Position numbers and translations under genes: made by a program
Notes under the pieces: model-generated
Seen by the model: the letters and a program-made list of their open reading frames with translations, nothing else
What the model was told of the DNA's origin: nothing
Database searches by the model: none
Source: Peribacillus simplex
GTDB taxonomy: Bacteria; Bacillota; Bacilli; Bacillales; DSM-1321
Reading direction: 5' to 3'
Assembly (NCBI RefSeq): GCF_001542915.1
Contig: NZ_LNNH01000032.1
Location: 62,001 to 126,000, forward strand
Length of the DNA stretch: 64,000 bases
Shown: one piece after another, positions 18,561 through 27,628 of the stretch
How positions within the stretch are numbered: position 1 is the stretch's first letter
How the letters are laid out: every line of letters begins with the position of its first letter

Positions 18561-19340
18561 GTTTTAAACTCCGTTTTCCAAATGAATTTTACCCCATATA
18601 TCATATAAGCACAGTAAAGGGCATGGGCCATACCGTATTAGCTTCAAGATTCTATTAATATAAGTTAATAGAATCTGATATTTCACTCCTTTTTCTGTAA
18701 ATGTTTAACGCCTTGCACGCTCATTAACCTTAGCAGTACCACGATTACATAGACTGCTTCAAACCCTAATTTATGGATAATCGCAGCAAGAATAATCACA
18801 CTAGAAAAAACTATTTATAAGACCAATACTTCCTTTTCCTCATACCTCACGCAATAAACTTTGCATTTCCATAATCACATAATTGAGTTGGCTCATGATA
18901 CAGGGACCTTCCAGTCTTGATGATTCCTTTCGTTGGGCTATATCACCCATTTTTCCGATAATAGACCATTGTTTGTTTTAATAAAAAGCTTTCTTTAAAT
19001 CATTTTTTATCATCTGCCTGCTGTGGTGGATGTCTTTCCTGCTTGTGAAAAGCTGATTATTGTTGAGATTTTCTTCGTTCACTCCATTAATTGCCCCAAT
19101 GATAAATTTCATGCCCTTTTACCTGCAGGAATAGGCAAACTCCAAAAGAATAGTTATATCTGTTTGCCACTTCTTGCATGATAGTTTTATAATACTGTTA
19201 TTTTCAGAATTCGCGGTTCCAATTTTGAAATGACATGGACCAAAATTGATATGATCCTCTGGTTACTTCTACTTCTTAACTTGCCATTCTTGTTTATGAT
19301 TTGTCCGTGCAGAGTTCACTGACGCAATTACATCATCTAT
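18561..19340. other. Intergenic region with short possible gene remnants
   Basis: About 780 bases. An AT-rich 11-bp perfect hairpin lies at 18647-18676 in the acyltransferase upstream region. On the minus strand a 44-codon frame from ATG 19111 (opening MKFIIGAINGVNEENLN) is followed, after a frame change, by about 45 open codons ending near 18845. The two could be pieces of one small decayed gene or two tiny genes; I do not recognise either. Confidence 0.35.
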
Positions 19341-19380
19341 CCAACAAAAAAGGCCTTCATCAGAAGGCCTTTTTTGTTGG
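19341..19380. terminator. Bidirectional intrinsic terminator downstream of the keto-acid decarboxylase
   Basis: An 18-bp perfect stem (19341-19358 / 19363-19380) with an ATCA loop has a GC core AGGCCTTC and an A6/T6 outer part, so it works in both directions. It follows the decarboxylase stop by about 125 bases. Confidence 0.85.
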
Positions 19381-19504
19381 TTTCATAATTCCGCACCCTT
19401 TCCGTGAATGGCTGCCTAGCCTCCCGCCGCAATAATCTAGCGGGGTCCCTCAGTTTCTTGAATAATGCAGGAAAAATCATCTTCAGGGGTGGGATGGTAT
19501 TACT

Positions 19505-21169
19505 TTAGTTCTCTTGCTTTTCTAGGTACTGCCTCATTTTTTGCATATACTCCGGTCCATCCATGGGGTCTTTCACGATCAGTTCGATCAAGCACAGTTT
19601 TTCACCGTTGAGATCCTGAGCATTTGAGATGGCATCATCCAGTTCCCTGTTCGTCTCGACCCTGGCAGTGAAGGCTTCCTGGCCAAATGCTTCAGGCAAT
19701 TTTGTATAATTCCACGCTGGTATCTCATTGTATTTCTGTTTTTCGATATCAACCTTGACGTTCAAGAATTTTTCGATCGTATAGCCGTCATTGTTGAGGA
19801 TGAATATGATAGGTTTACAGCCATTTTCCAGCATCGAACTTATTTCCTGTGCAGTAAGCTGTATCGAGCCGTCACCGGTAAACAAAAGTACACGGCGGTT
19901 TTTATCCGCAATACAAGCGCCGAAAGCAGCAGGTGTGGCATACCCGATGCTTTGCCATCCTCCTTGCGCTATATAGGTCACACCCTTTGGCAGCCTAACC
20001 TGTGACATGCCATAAGAGAATGTTCCCGTTTCCGTGACCACAATGTCATCTTCCTTTAACATTTGCTGAATCCGGGGATAATAAGAAGCCGCATTCAGTG
20101 GTGCGGATGAGTCACCAGCCATTGTGTCATATGGGAACGCGATGGCTGTAACCGATTCCTCCTGCCTGAAGCCGATGTCCTTGAGTGCATCCAGGATATC
20201 CTCCGCCTTGACGTTCATATAACTGGCTGCACCCACTTTCAAGGAATCAGGTTGGATTTCGACCATTTTCAGCCGATCAAGCTTTGCTGTCTCTTTTGAG
20301 GTATTCGTGTCAGACCAAACCGGCCCAACGGCAATGATACAATCCGCTTCTTCAACGGTCTTGGTCACTTCCTGACTGCCGAACGCCCCGCCGTAAACAC
20401 CGATATACTGAGGATGGCTCTCATCGAAACCGCTTTTCCCCTGCATTAGCGAAGCGACCGGTACATTCAACCGTTCAGCAAGCTCCTGCACAGATTCTCC
20501 AAGGTTATACCGCAGTGTTTTCATATCGACAAGCAGTGCAGCTTTCTTTACCGGCTCTAGCATTTTTTGTATCTGCTCGACTGCTGCCTGCAGCGCGACC
20601 TGGTTCGTTTTGGCCTCGTTTTCCAATGGCTCACTGTGAGAAAGCAACGGTTTTGTAACAAGATCGATAGCCACTACCATATAAACCGGCTTTTTCTTTG
20701 ACTTCGCGATCCTGATGGCTGCCGGTATCTCCCTAGCAGCGTTCTCGGGTGTAAGAACCACTGTATAGCCCGTGATATGCTCATATACTTTACGAAAAAC
20801 GTCAAAATCTCCATCCATTAACGTATGATGGGCAATCGCCTTCTTTTTTTGCATCATGGACTTTGGCGACCCCACGATATGAATGAGCGGCACATCCTCA
20901 CTGTAGGCACCCGCCACTGCATTACATGCGCTCATTTCCCCAACACCAAAAGTGGTGATCAATGCCGAAATGCCCTTCACCCTGGCATAGGCGTCCGCTG
21001 CGTATCCAGCATTGAGTTCATTTCTTCCATTAATGAATTCAATCCCCTCATATTCCTCCAGGGTATCTAGCAGTGAGAAGTTATAGTCTCCGGGCACACC
21101 AAAAATTTCCGTAATTCCTTCTCCTTTTAAACAATCGTATAAATACTGTCCCAAGGTTCTGTTTTCCAT
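19505..21169 (-). CDS. ipdC: Thiamine-diphosphate 2-keto-acid decarboxylase (indolepyruvate/phenylpyruvate decarboxylase family)
   Basis: About 554 residues with the three-domain pyruvate-decarboxylase fold. The N-terminal PYR domain has IFGVPGDYNFSLLD and the catalytic Glu in NGRNELNAGYAADAYAR. The C-terminal PP domain has the ThDP motif GDGSIQLTAQEI ending 26 residues later in NNDGYTIEK. Members decarboxylate indolepyruvate, phenylpyruvate or branched-chain 2-keto acids to aldehydes. The EGN-type substrate-specific residues cannot be assigned by eye, so the symbol is provisional. ATG 21169 is preferred to TTG 21172 (GGAGGAG upstream). It diverges from a sigma-54 activator that probably controls it. 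Confidence 0.85.
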   Translation of the reverse strand: MENRTLGQYLYDCLKGEGITEIFGVPGDYNFSLLDTLEEYEGIEFINGRNELNAGYAADAYARVKGISALITTFGVGEMSACNAVAGAYSEDVPLIHIVGSPKSMMQKKKAIAHHTLMDGDFDVFRKVYEHITGYTVVLTPENAAREIPAAIRIAKSKKKPVYMVVAIDLVTKPLLSHSEPLENEAKTNQVALQAAVEQIQKMLEPVKKAALLVDMKTLRYNLGESVQELAERLNVPVASLMQGKSGFDESHPQYIGVYGGAFGSQEVTKTVEEADCIIAVGPVWSDTNTSKETAKLDRLKMVEIQPDSLKVGAASYMNVKAEDILDALKDIGFRQEESVTAIAFPYDTMAGDSSAPLNAASYYPRIQQMLKEDDIVVTETGTFSYGMSQVRLPKGVTYIAQGGWQSIGYATPAAFGACIADKNRRVLLFTGDGSIQLTAQEISSMLENGCKPIIFILNNDGYTIEKFLNVKVDIEKQKYNEIPAWNYTKLPEAFGQEAFTARVETNRELDDAISNAQDLNGEKLCLIELIVKDPMDGPEYMQKMRQYLEKQEN

Positions 21170-21429
21170 CAAATCAACACTCCTCCGAATTATTCATCTC
21201 TACTATATTTATACCCAAACATTAGTAGGTTAACCGTATAAGTGTCCAGGTAATGAAGACAAGCCTTGCTACTCTATTACTCTCTGGAAACTTGTAAGCA
21301 AACCTTACGGGGCAGAGACTATAGTAGGAAATGATTCATTTCCAAATCAAAATAACTGAAAATTCTTGATTTACCTCGCTTTTTTAATTTATATTTGAAT
21401 TAATGGAAAGAAGGACTAGGAGGAACATG

Positions 21430-22824
21430 ATGAATGATCATAACGTAAAAAGAATTTTGGAAAGCATCATCAGCACTTCCAATAACAATATCACCGTGAC
21501 AGATGAAAAGGGATTCATTTTATTTACTAATCCAAACCATTGGTGGATCTATGGAATTGAACCTGACCATTATCTTGGAAAATCCGTTTATCAGCTTGAA
21601 ACGGAGGGGATCCTCTCACCTTCAATTTCCGCAATGGTCTTGAAAGAAAAAACACCTGTCCAAATCATGCAGCATACAAAAACGGGAAAAATCGTCATGT
21701 CGACAGCTTACCCCATCTTTGATGATGATGGTGAACTGATTCGAGTCGTCAGTTATACCCAAGATCAAACGGAAATCAGGAAGCTCCAGGATCAATACGG
21801 CCAATTGGAGAAAAAGGTCCAAGAATATCAATCCGAGGTAGAAGAGCTTAGGGAACAGGAAGAGCTGATTTACCGAAGCAAAGAGATGCGGCAAATCGCC
21901 AAAACGATCCTGCGTGTTTCCAAAACGGATGCCACTGTCATGCTACTTGGCGAATCGGGGGTGGGAAAGAGCGTTTTTGCCCGAAGGCTCCATGATCAAA
22001 GTTATCGCAGGAAAGAGCCCTTCATCGAAGTCAATTGCAGTACCATACCAGAAAGCCTCTTTGAATCGGAAATGTTTGGGTATGAAGCAGGGTCCTTCAC
22101 AGGGGCGCAAAAGCACGGGAAGGAAGGCTTGATTGAACAAGCTGATAACGGAACGCTTTTTTTGGATGAAATCGGCGAGCTGCCTCTGGATATGCAAGTG
22201 AAATTATTAAATGTACTGCAAGAGAAGACGTTTAAAAGAGTCGGCGGAAAAAAAGAGCATAAGATTGATTTCCGGCTTGTAACGGCAACCAATCAAAACC
22301 TTGAGGAAATGGTCGAAAAGGGTGCTTTCAGGCTCGATTTGTATTACCGCTTAAATGTGATTCCCGTCCAAATACCGCCTTTACGAGAAAGAAAAGAAGA
22401 TATTGCTATCCTAATCAATCATAATCTCGAGATCATCAACAAGAAATACAACACAAATAAGAAATTGCATCCTTCCACATATGAAATCCTGATTCACCAT
22501 AAATGGTCCGGGAACGTGCGAGAATTGGAAAACCTTATTGAACGGCTCATTTTGACCTCGGAAGACTCCAACATTTTCCCAGGCTTCCTCGCCGCTCAAT
22601 TGCATGGACAGGATTCTTTTGGGAATCAAGATGATACCTTGATGCTCGATCAAATGCTGGTGGACGACAGTGACCTTAAGACTGCTCTTGAACAAGTGGA
22701 AAAGTGGATGTTGATGAAAGCGAGCAAACAATGTAAATCCACATATGAAATGGCAAAATCCTTAGGCATCAGTCAGCCGTCGGTCGTAAGGAAAATGAAG
22801 AAATATAAAGGTCAAGTGACGTGA
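21430..22824 (+). CDS. PAS-domain sigma-54-dependent transcriptional activator
   Basis: About 464 residues. An N-terminal PAS domain (NNNITVTDEKGFILFTNP and on, to residue ~125) is followed by a short coiled coil and an AAA+ domain with Walker A GESGVGKS (~residue 174), the sigma-54-contacting loop as GSFTGA (~220; GAFTGA in most members), Walker B TLFLDEIGELP and the arginine-finger segment LRERKEDI. A Fis-type helix-turn-helix ends the protein (TYEMAKSLGISQPSVVRKMKK). ATG 21430 is favoured by AGGAGG 6 bases upstream; an in-frame ATG exists at 21403. It lies divergent from the 2-keto-acid decarboxylase. Confidence 0.92.
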   Translation: MNDHNVKRILESIISTSNNNITVTDEKGFILFTNPNHWWIYGIEPDHYLGKSVYQLETEGILSPSISAMVLKEKTPVQIMQHTKTGKIVMSTAYPIFDDDGELIRVVSYTQDQTEIRKLQDQYGQLEKKVQEYQSEVEELREQEELIYRSKEMRQIAKTILRVSKTDATVMLLGESGVGKSVFARRLHDQSYRRKEPFIEVNCSTIPESLFESEMFGYEAGSFTGAQKHGKEGLIEQADNGTLFLDEIGELPLDMQVKLLNVLQEKTFKRVGGKKEHKIDFRLVTATNQNLEEMVEKGAFRLDLYYRLNVIPVQIPPLRERKEDIAILINHNLEIINKKYNTNKKLHPSTYEILIHHKWSGNVRELENLIERLILTSEDSNIFPGFLAAQLHGQDSFGNQDDTLMLDQMLVDDSDLKTALEQVEKWMLMKASKQCKSTYEMAKSLGISQPSVVRKMKKYKGQVT

Positions 22825-22935
22825 TACCAACAAACCTTGTACATATTAATATGGGACTTTCATAAGAACTTCCCTTTCCTCTCGCCTGTCTGTCACAATA
22901 TGTTGCCTTTTTTCTTCCACGTTGCTGCCATAAAA

Positions 22936-22951
22936 ATCGGGTAAGCCCGAT
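22936..22951 (-). terminator. Probable terminator of the sugar-utilisation operon
   Basis: On the minus strand ATCGGG-CTTA-CCCGAT is followed directly by UUUUUA. The stem is short (6 bp) but GC-rich, and lies about 100 bases past the nanE remnant, at the 3' end of the long operon. Confidence 0.6.
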
Positions 22952-23057
22952 CTGCCCAGCCTCACAGGGAAAAGAGCTATCCCTTAACTGTCATTAGGAT
23001 AACTCCGGTAATTACAGGATGTGAACCCCAACTTGGATCTTCCGGCTTATGCTTGAT

Positions 23058-23325
23058 TCAAGTTGAGTTTCTCATCGATTGAATTTCTTTGACAAAGCGC
23101 TCGGTAAACCCCGACTGAATGCGCTTTAAAGCCTATCGGCGGTGTTGACATTCCCTTCGGGGATGACTGGTAGATGAAAATCTCCACGGCATTAGCACGA
23201 ATCCCAACGGGCCCGCCTCTTTTTGCGGCATCTGCCATTCGTTTCATATTATCAGATCCACATAATGGTTACCCTTCTATAGCCTGACAAGATACAACTA
23301 ACCCTTTTTTGATTGTTGTTAACAT
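23058..23325 (-). pseudogene. nanE: Decayed nanE (N-acetylmannosamine-6-phosphate 2-epimerase)
   Basis: The start is intact: GGGGGAGGGAC then ATG 23325, overlapping the end of the DUF4127 gene. Translation gives a NanE-like N-terminus (LTTIKKGLVVSCQAIEG), then an in-frame TAA at 23269-23271 where family members read xPL, then PLCGSDNMKRMADAAKRGG and PVGIRANAVE. After that most of the barrel is missing: a frame-shifted fragment VIPEGNVNTADRL and, in the third frame, TERFVKEIQSM before a TGA at 23058-23060 match the C-terminal part. A stop, at least one large deletion and two frame changes make it non-functional. NanE would have made GlcNAc-6-P from ManNAc-6-P. Confidence 0.8.
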
Positions 23326-24854
23326 GTCCCTCCCCCTCTCCTATCAATTTGTAAGACCATTCCACATTCAAACATTCGATTCCAAGGTGCGAATGTGGTG
23401 ATTTTTTCAAGTTTGATTCCTTTAAAACTATGTAAAATCATTTCATGGTAACGCCTTATTAATCGATTATCTCTCTCTCTACTTACAACTCCCGCTTCAT
23501 TGTTCAGATTAAAGTACGTGAGATTATAATTGGGGAGAAAATCGGCTACCATGTCCATTCGAACTTCCGTTTGATAAAAATAGTCATCTAGTAAATGATA
23601 CATGATATTTTCCTCGATGATGTCCGCCTTGCCATTTAGAGCGACAACACCTTGACAAATGGTTGAACCAAGTGTGTTACAATTCGTATTCCATCCTTTA
23701 TAGGACAACAATTTATCCAGTATTCGTTCTTCATCCAAAAGTGTGATCAACTCCCGATCTCCCCCGTTCGCATAGGCAGCATCGGCAACCACCACTTTTT
23801 TTCCGGATTCTATAAACGTCCTGATAGAATCAACAAAGGTTAACATATTTCGAAAACTTGTGTATGTAATATCTTTTTTATGTTGATCCCATGCCTCTTG
23901 CATAATACGGCCTGGCGTATTATAAGCAAGTATTAAATCCGCATCTTCAGCGCTCGTTACTAATTGACAGCCTGCCGCTAGTACATGTGATTTTAAACTT
24001 TCAGCGTAAGGGCGATCCTCATACATGGGAATCAATTGGGGCCCAAGCGAACTACTCCAAATCGGATAAATCTTTGGCCTTTTCCCCATCCATTCATTAT
24101 ATACACGCGCCAATAAAGTCGCTCCCACCTCGTCCGCTCCAGGATACATATGCACTTGCTTATACAAGCGTAATTGTTCTATCTTCTCAGCAACCTTTTG
24201 TTGGTCCATTGCCGTGTATCCATATTCTGCGCTATCATCTTGAGGAATTGATAAGAATGTAATTACACCTTCCTTGACAAGCTCTAACATACTCGTGTTT
24301 ATCATGGAATTGAATGCTCGTCTCGATTCATAGTCTTGTATGTATGACTTGGGCAACAAGGATACAATCTCTTGTAGCTGTCTCTGTTCTTCTTCAGACA
24401 ACTTCTCGCGAATTTTTTTATCTGATAAGTAGGCACGCATGAAAATTTCACGGCCCCACTTTTCATAATAGTCGGGTTCTTCATCACTTGAGCTGTATTT
24501 TGGCGTACGCATAATTAAATTGGAGGCATAAATGGGCACGTGTGGATATGCTTTATGTAGGGTTCGCATTCGTTCCATCCACATAGTCACAGTATCTATT
24601 GATAAATCATGCAAACGGGAAGGCAGTAAACCTCCATACACCAACATATCGATGCTTAAAATCATAGCATCTGCGTTACTCGCAGCTTTAGTCAACCAAT
24701 TCCATAACTGGCTCGTATTAGCTGCAACTTTTTTGGCCCCGAGTAATTCTTCACTTGGGAGGATTACTTCCATATTTGATGAAGAACGGGCAATGTTTTT
24801 TATGTAATCAACATTACATGGTCGCTCATCGATGGGTACGTAGACAATTTTCAT
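23319..24854 (-). CDS. DUF4127 family protein
   Basis: A 511-residue, probably cytosolic protein starting MKIVYVPIDERPCNVDY, the typical opening of DUF4127 proteins, with further family-like segments MLVYGGLLPSRLHD, YASNLIMRTPKYSSSDEEPDYY, FLSIPQDDSAEYGYTAMDQ, ADEVGATLLAR and ADAAYANGGDRELI. Asp- and Asn-rich clusters suggest a metal or sugar-phosphate site, but no function is established to my knowledge. It starts 4 bases after the acetyl-esterase stop (AAGGAG upstream) and its last codons overlap the start of the nanE remnant, so it belongs to the sugar operon. Confidence 0.8.
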   Translation of the reverse strand: MKIVYVPIDERPCNVDYIKNIARSSSNMEVILPSEELLGAKKVAANTSQLWNWLTKAASNADAMILSIDMLVYGGLLPSRLHDLSIDTVTMWMERMRTLHKAYPHVPIYASNLIMRTPKYSSSDEEPDYYEKWGREIFMRAYLSDKKIREKLSEEEQRQLQEIVSLLPKSYIQDYESRRAFNSMINTSMLELVKEGVITFLSIPQDDSAEYGYTAMDQQKVAEKIEQLRLYKQVHMYPGADEVGATLLARVYNEWMGKRPKIYPIWSSSLGPQLIPMYEDRPYAESLKSHVLAAGCQLVTSAEDADLILAYNTPGRIMQEAWDQHKKDITYTSFRNMLTFVDSIRTFIESGKKVVVADAAYANGGDRELITLLDEERILDKLLSYKGWNTNCNTLGSTICQGVVALNGKADIIEENIMYHLLDDYFYQTEVRMDMVADFLPNYNLTYFNLNNEAGVVSRERDNRLIRRYHEMILHSFKGIKLEKITTFAPWNRMFECGMVLQIDRRGGGTC

Positions 24855-24858
24855 GCGA

Positions 24859-25827
24859 TTACTCCTTTTTAAACTTCTTTCTTGAAGCGATGAATTGAAG
24901 TTTCCTTTCTACGTGTATAGCTGGTAGCTCATGTCCAAATTCTGGATATACTTGGATGTGCTTCTCACCGCCTAAATGATGATATAAGGCAAATCCGCTG
25001 GAAGGCGGGCACACCCTATCTTCCAATCCTACTCCGATTAATGAAGGGCACGAAACAAAACTCGCTAGATTCATACAATCGACATAGCTCAAAGCGTCAA
25101 AAACTGCTGAACGGTTTTTCTGTAAGGGATCATGCAGTTTAAAATAATGATTAACTTCCCGATAAGGACCTTCTGTTGATAGTTGAATGGATCGTTTAAA
25201 ATGAGTAAGAAAAGGAACATCAGCTAGTAAGTACGAGATGCCTTCTTGCAAGGCAGCTGTCGCAACTGCTAGAGCGCCCCCCTGACTTCCTCCCTCTACA
25301 AAAACATCCGTCTTTCCTGATAATTCCCTTATAACATCAACGCTTCTATAACAATCCATATACACATAACTGAAGTAATAGTTATCCGGATCTGTAATTC
25401 CAAGTGTCATCCAACCAGAGGAACCTCCATTCTTGTATGGATTGTGATCGGGTGAACGAACATTTTGCCCTCTGACATCGACTAACATCACGGGAATACC
25501 TTGAATTAAATATTTGAATGCGTAGTGCGGCTGAAGAGTGTTCCAATTATATCCGTGAAAGATTACAGCTGCAGGCGATTTTGGATGAACATCTTTCTCA
25601 GGTTTTAAATAGGACGCATGTATACGTGAATTTCTGAACCCATTGAAGGTCACATCATACAGTTCTACGCCTGGAACATAATAGGAAACTGGTTCTATAA
25701 CAATATTTAAACCTTGCAGGGCACTTTCATTCTTCCGATTATTCCAAAACTCTTCAAAATCTTTTTTCTTTGTTTGTTCAGGTCGATACATCTGCAGTTG
25801 CTCAAGTGATAAATCAATGAGATTCAA
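24859..25827 (-). CDS. CE7 acetyl-xylan esterase / cephalosporin-C deacetylase
   Basis: The 322-residue alpha/beta hydrolase has the length of carbohydrate-esterase family 7 enzymes. The family motifs are present: RGQ (DVRGQNVRS), the nucleophile elbow GGSQGG (~residue 182) and the catalytic His in a C-terminal HE pair (FGHELPA); the catalytic Asp is in GLEDRVCPPS. CE7 enzymes are intracellular and remove acetyl groups from short acetylated oligosaccharides. Lacking a signal peptide, it would act on oligosaccharides already imported by the ABC transporter of this operon. Confidence 0.9.
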   Translation of the reverse strand: MNLIDLSLEQLQMYRPEQTKKKDFEEFWNNRKNESALQGLNIVIEPVSYYVPGVELYDVTFNGFRNSRIHASYLKPEKDVHPKSPAAVIFHGYNWNTLQPHYAFKYLIQGIPVMLVDVRGQNVRSPDHNPYKNGGSSGWMTLGITDPDNYYFSYVYMDCYRSVDVIRELSGKTDVFVEGGSQGGALAVATAALQEGISYLLADVPFLTHFKRSIQLSTEGPYREVNHYFKLHDPLQKNRSAVFDALSYVDCMNLASFVSCPSLIGVGLEDRVCPPSSGFALYHHLGGEKHIQVYPEFGHELPAIHVERKLQFIASRKKFKKE

Positions 25828-25906
25828 CGTGATTCCTCCATAAGCAGGTGACCAGTATTTCAGTAGGTGTTGTGGAATGGTACGGCATTCGGCTTCATCA
25901 CTTCTT

Positions 25907-27586
25907 TTACATAATATTTTTTTGGCTGATCACTTCACCATTATTTTGCATTTCCTTTAACAGGACATCCAGTAAGTAAAATGCACACACTTCACTAGCT
26001 GAATGACTATATCCTTGTATATCATCAGTGGCAGGAACGAGCAGGTGAATATCAGAAACAAGCGCGACAGGAGAGTCTTGTTGACTCGTAATTCCAATGG
26101 TCGTTGAGCCCATATTCTTAGCGCTTTCCATCATGTTCACTATATGGGCATCATAGCCTGATGTACTTAGACCGATTACAACCGTTTCTCGATCTAGTAC
26201 GTGCGTAGATATCTCCATTTGGTAGAGATCTGAGAATGCGTCTGCTTCCATACCAAGTTTCATTAGCTTATATTTTAATTGCTTGGCAACAAGGGTCATT
26301 TCGCCTGCACCGTATAGAAAAACTTTTTTTGCTGACACTAATCGATCTTTAAATTGCTTAATATCTTCTAACTCATTGAGCGTATCGAATTTGTTGAACA
26401 TTCTCGTATAAGCTTGTTTCACTGAACTCAAGCTCGTGTTTTCTGTTTGTTCGTATAATCGAGTGCTCACAATGGCTTCTTTCGCCATTAATCGCAGTTT
26501 ATTGTAAGACCCGATTTCTAGCTTCTTGCAAAATCTTGTAATCGTCGCCTCTGACAAATTTAATTGACGTGACATCTCGGATATCGTTTTGTTTGGCATG
26601 CTTTCTAAATTTAAAATGATGAATTTGGCGATATTTTGCTCGTGTTTCGTTAATTTATGTGTATTGGATTCGATAATCGTCGTGATGCTTTTTAACGGTT
26701 TTAAAGACTCTTGGAGCAAAAAGTGACGAAGCGCTCCGATCATGCCTGCATCATTAAGATTCCGGGCGATTTCAATTTGCACTTTATCTAACACGGCAGG
26801 CATGATATCTTTTTCCAACTGTGCCATGATAAGGGGATATAAATACTCTTTTTGTGCTGTAATCCCCCCGCCAATTATGATCATTTCTGGATTCATCATA
26901 TAAGCGATGGTTGTGATTCCTTTGGCCAAATAGTAAACGAGACGATTGATTTCCTGGATGCAAATCTCATCATCCAACTGTGCAAGAGCAAAAATTTCTT
27001 TCCCATCAATCTCACTTTCAGGTATTCCCTTACGCTTGGCAACATTTCTCACTAATATTCTTGTTGAAGCTAAATCTTGAAATTGACTTCCTTCTATTGG
27101 GATGTAACCGATCTCGCCAGCACTAAAGCTGTGTCCAGCCTGCAATTTATTGTCAATGATATAACTGCCGCCGATACCGGTCCCTATCGTTAGACAAAAC
27201 AAACTTTTCGCATCCCTGCCAGTACCAATCCACGACTCCGCTAACCCTGCGCAGTTCACGTCATTTTCAACTTCAACTGGTAATTGAAAAAATGTTTCTA
27301 GTTCTTTTTTCAATGGGGTACCTGTATAATCCGGAATGAAGGAAGAGGCATATAAAATCTCCCCTTTATTCGAATCCACTTGGCCGGCCGTGCTAATGCA
27401 AATACCGCTAATCGTATGCTGATCAATGAGGGTCTCCCCTAATCGTTTTACCTTATCAAGAATCGCCGGGCCACCCAAATATGCTTCAGTTAGGCATTCA
27501 TATTTCTCTACAAATGTCCCTTCTTCAGTTAGCACACCGTATTTGAGTATGGTTCCCCCGATATCAAATGCTAAAAATCTCCTCAA
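25907..27586 (-). CDS. Fused ROK-family sugar kinase and RpiR-family transcriptional regulator
   Basis: About 559 residues with two families in one chain. Residues 1-290 form a ROK domain: FDIGGT phosphate loop, catalytic Asp in VENDVNCAG, and TIGTGIGG; the usual CxCGxxGCxE zinc motif is absent. Residues ~300-375 form an RpiR helix-turn-helix (ISEMSRQLNLSEATITRFCKKL), and the remainder is a SIS sugar-phosphate-binding domain (VFLYGAGEMTLVAKQ, GLSTSGYDAHI). It could phosphorylate an imported sugar and sense the product. I choose TTG 27586 (AAGGTGAG upstream) over ATG 27601, which would include that Shine-Dalgarno. It lies 27 bases after the mannosidase stop is passed, in the same operon. Confidence 0.85.
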   Translation of the reverse strand: MRRFLAFDIGGTILKYGVLTEEGTFVEKYECLTEAYLGGPAILDKVKRLGETLIDQHTISGICISTAGQVDSNKGEILYASSFIPDYTGTPLKKELETFFQLPVEVENDVNCAGLAESWIGTGRDAKSLFCLTIGTGIGGSYIIDNKLQAGHSFSAGEIGYIPIEGSQFQDLASTRILVRNVAKRKGIPESEIDGKEIFALAQLDDEICIQEINRLVYYLAKGITTIAYMMNPEMIIIGGGITAQKEYLYPLIMAQLEKDIMPAVLDKVQIEIARNLNDAGMIGALRHFLLQESLKPLKSITTIIESNTHKLTKHEQNIAKFIILNLESMPNKTISEMSRQLNLSEATITRFCKKLEIGSYNKLRLMAKEAIVSTRLYEQTENTSLSSVKQAYTRMFNKFDTLNELEDIKQFKDRLVSAKKVFLYGAGEMTLVAKQLKYKLMKLGMEADAFSDLYQMEISTHVLDRETVVIGLSTSGYDAHIVNMMESAKNMGSTTIGITSQQDSPVALVSDIHLLVPATDDIQGYSHSASEVCAFYLLDVLLKEMQNNGEVISQKNIM

Positions 27587-27628
27587 AATTCTCACCTTCA
27601 TTTCTAAGAAAAGAGCAATCGTTGGTCG

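Noticed and set aside
21286-21299. GG-N10-GC spacing on the plus strand resembling a sigma-54 -24/-12 promoter
   Set aside because: Only the two invariant dinucleotides fit; the flanking bases do not match TGGCAC/TTGCW, and the orientation points at the activator gene rather than its likely target.
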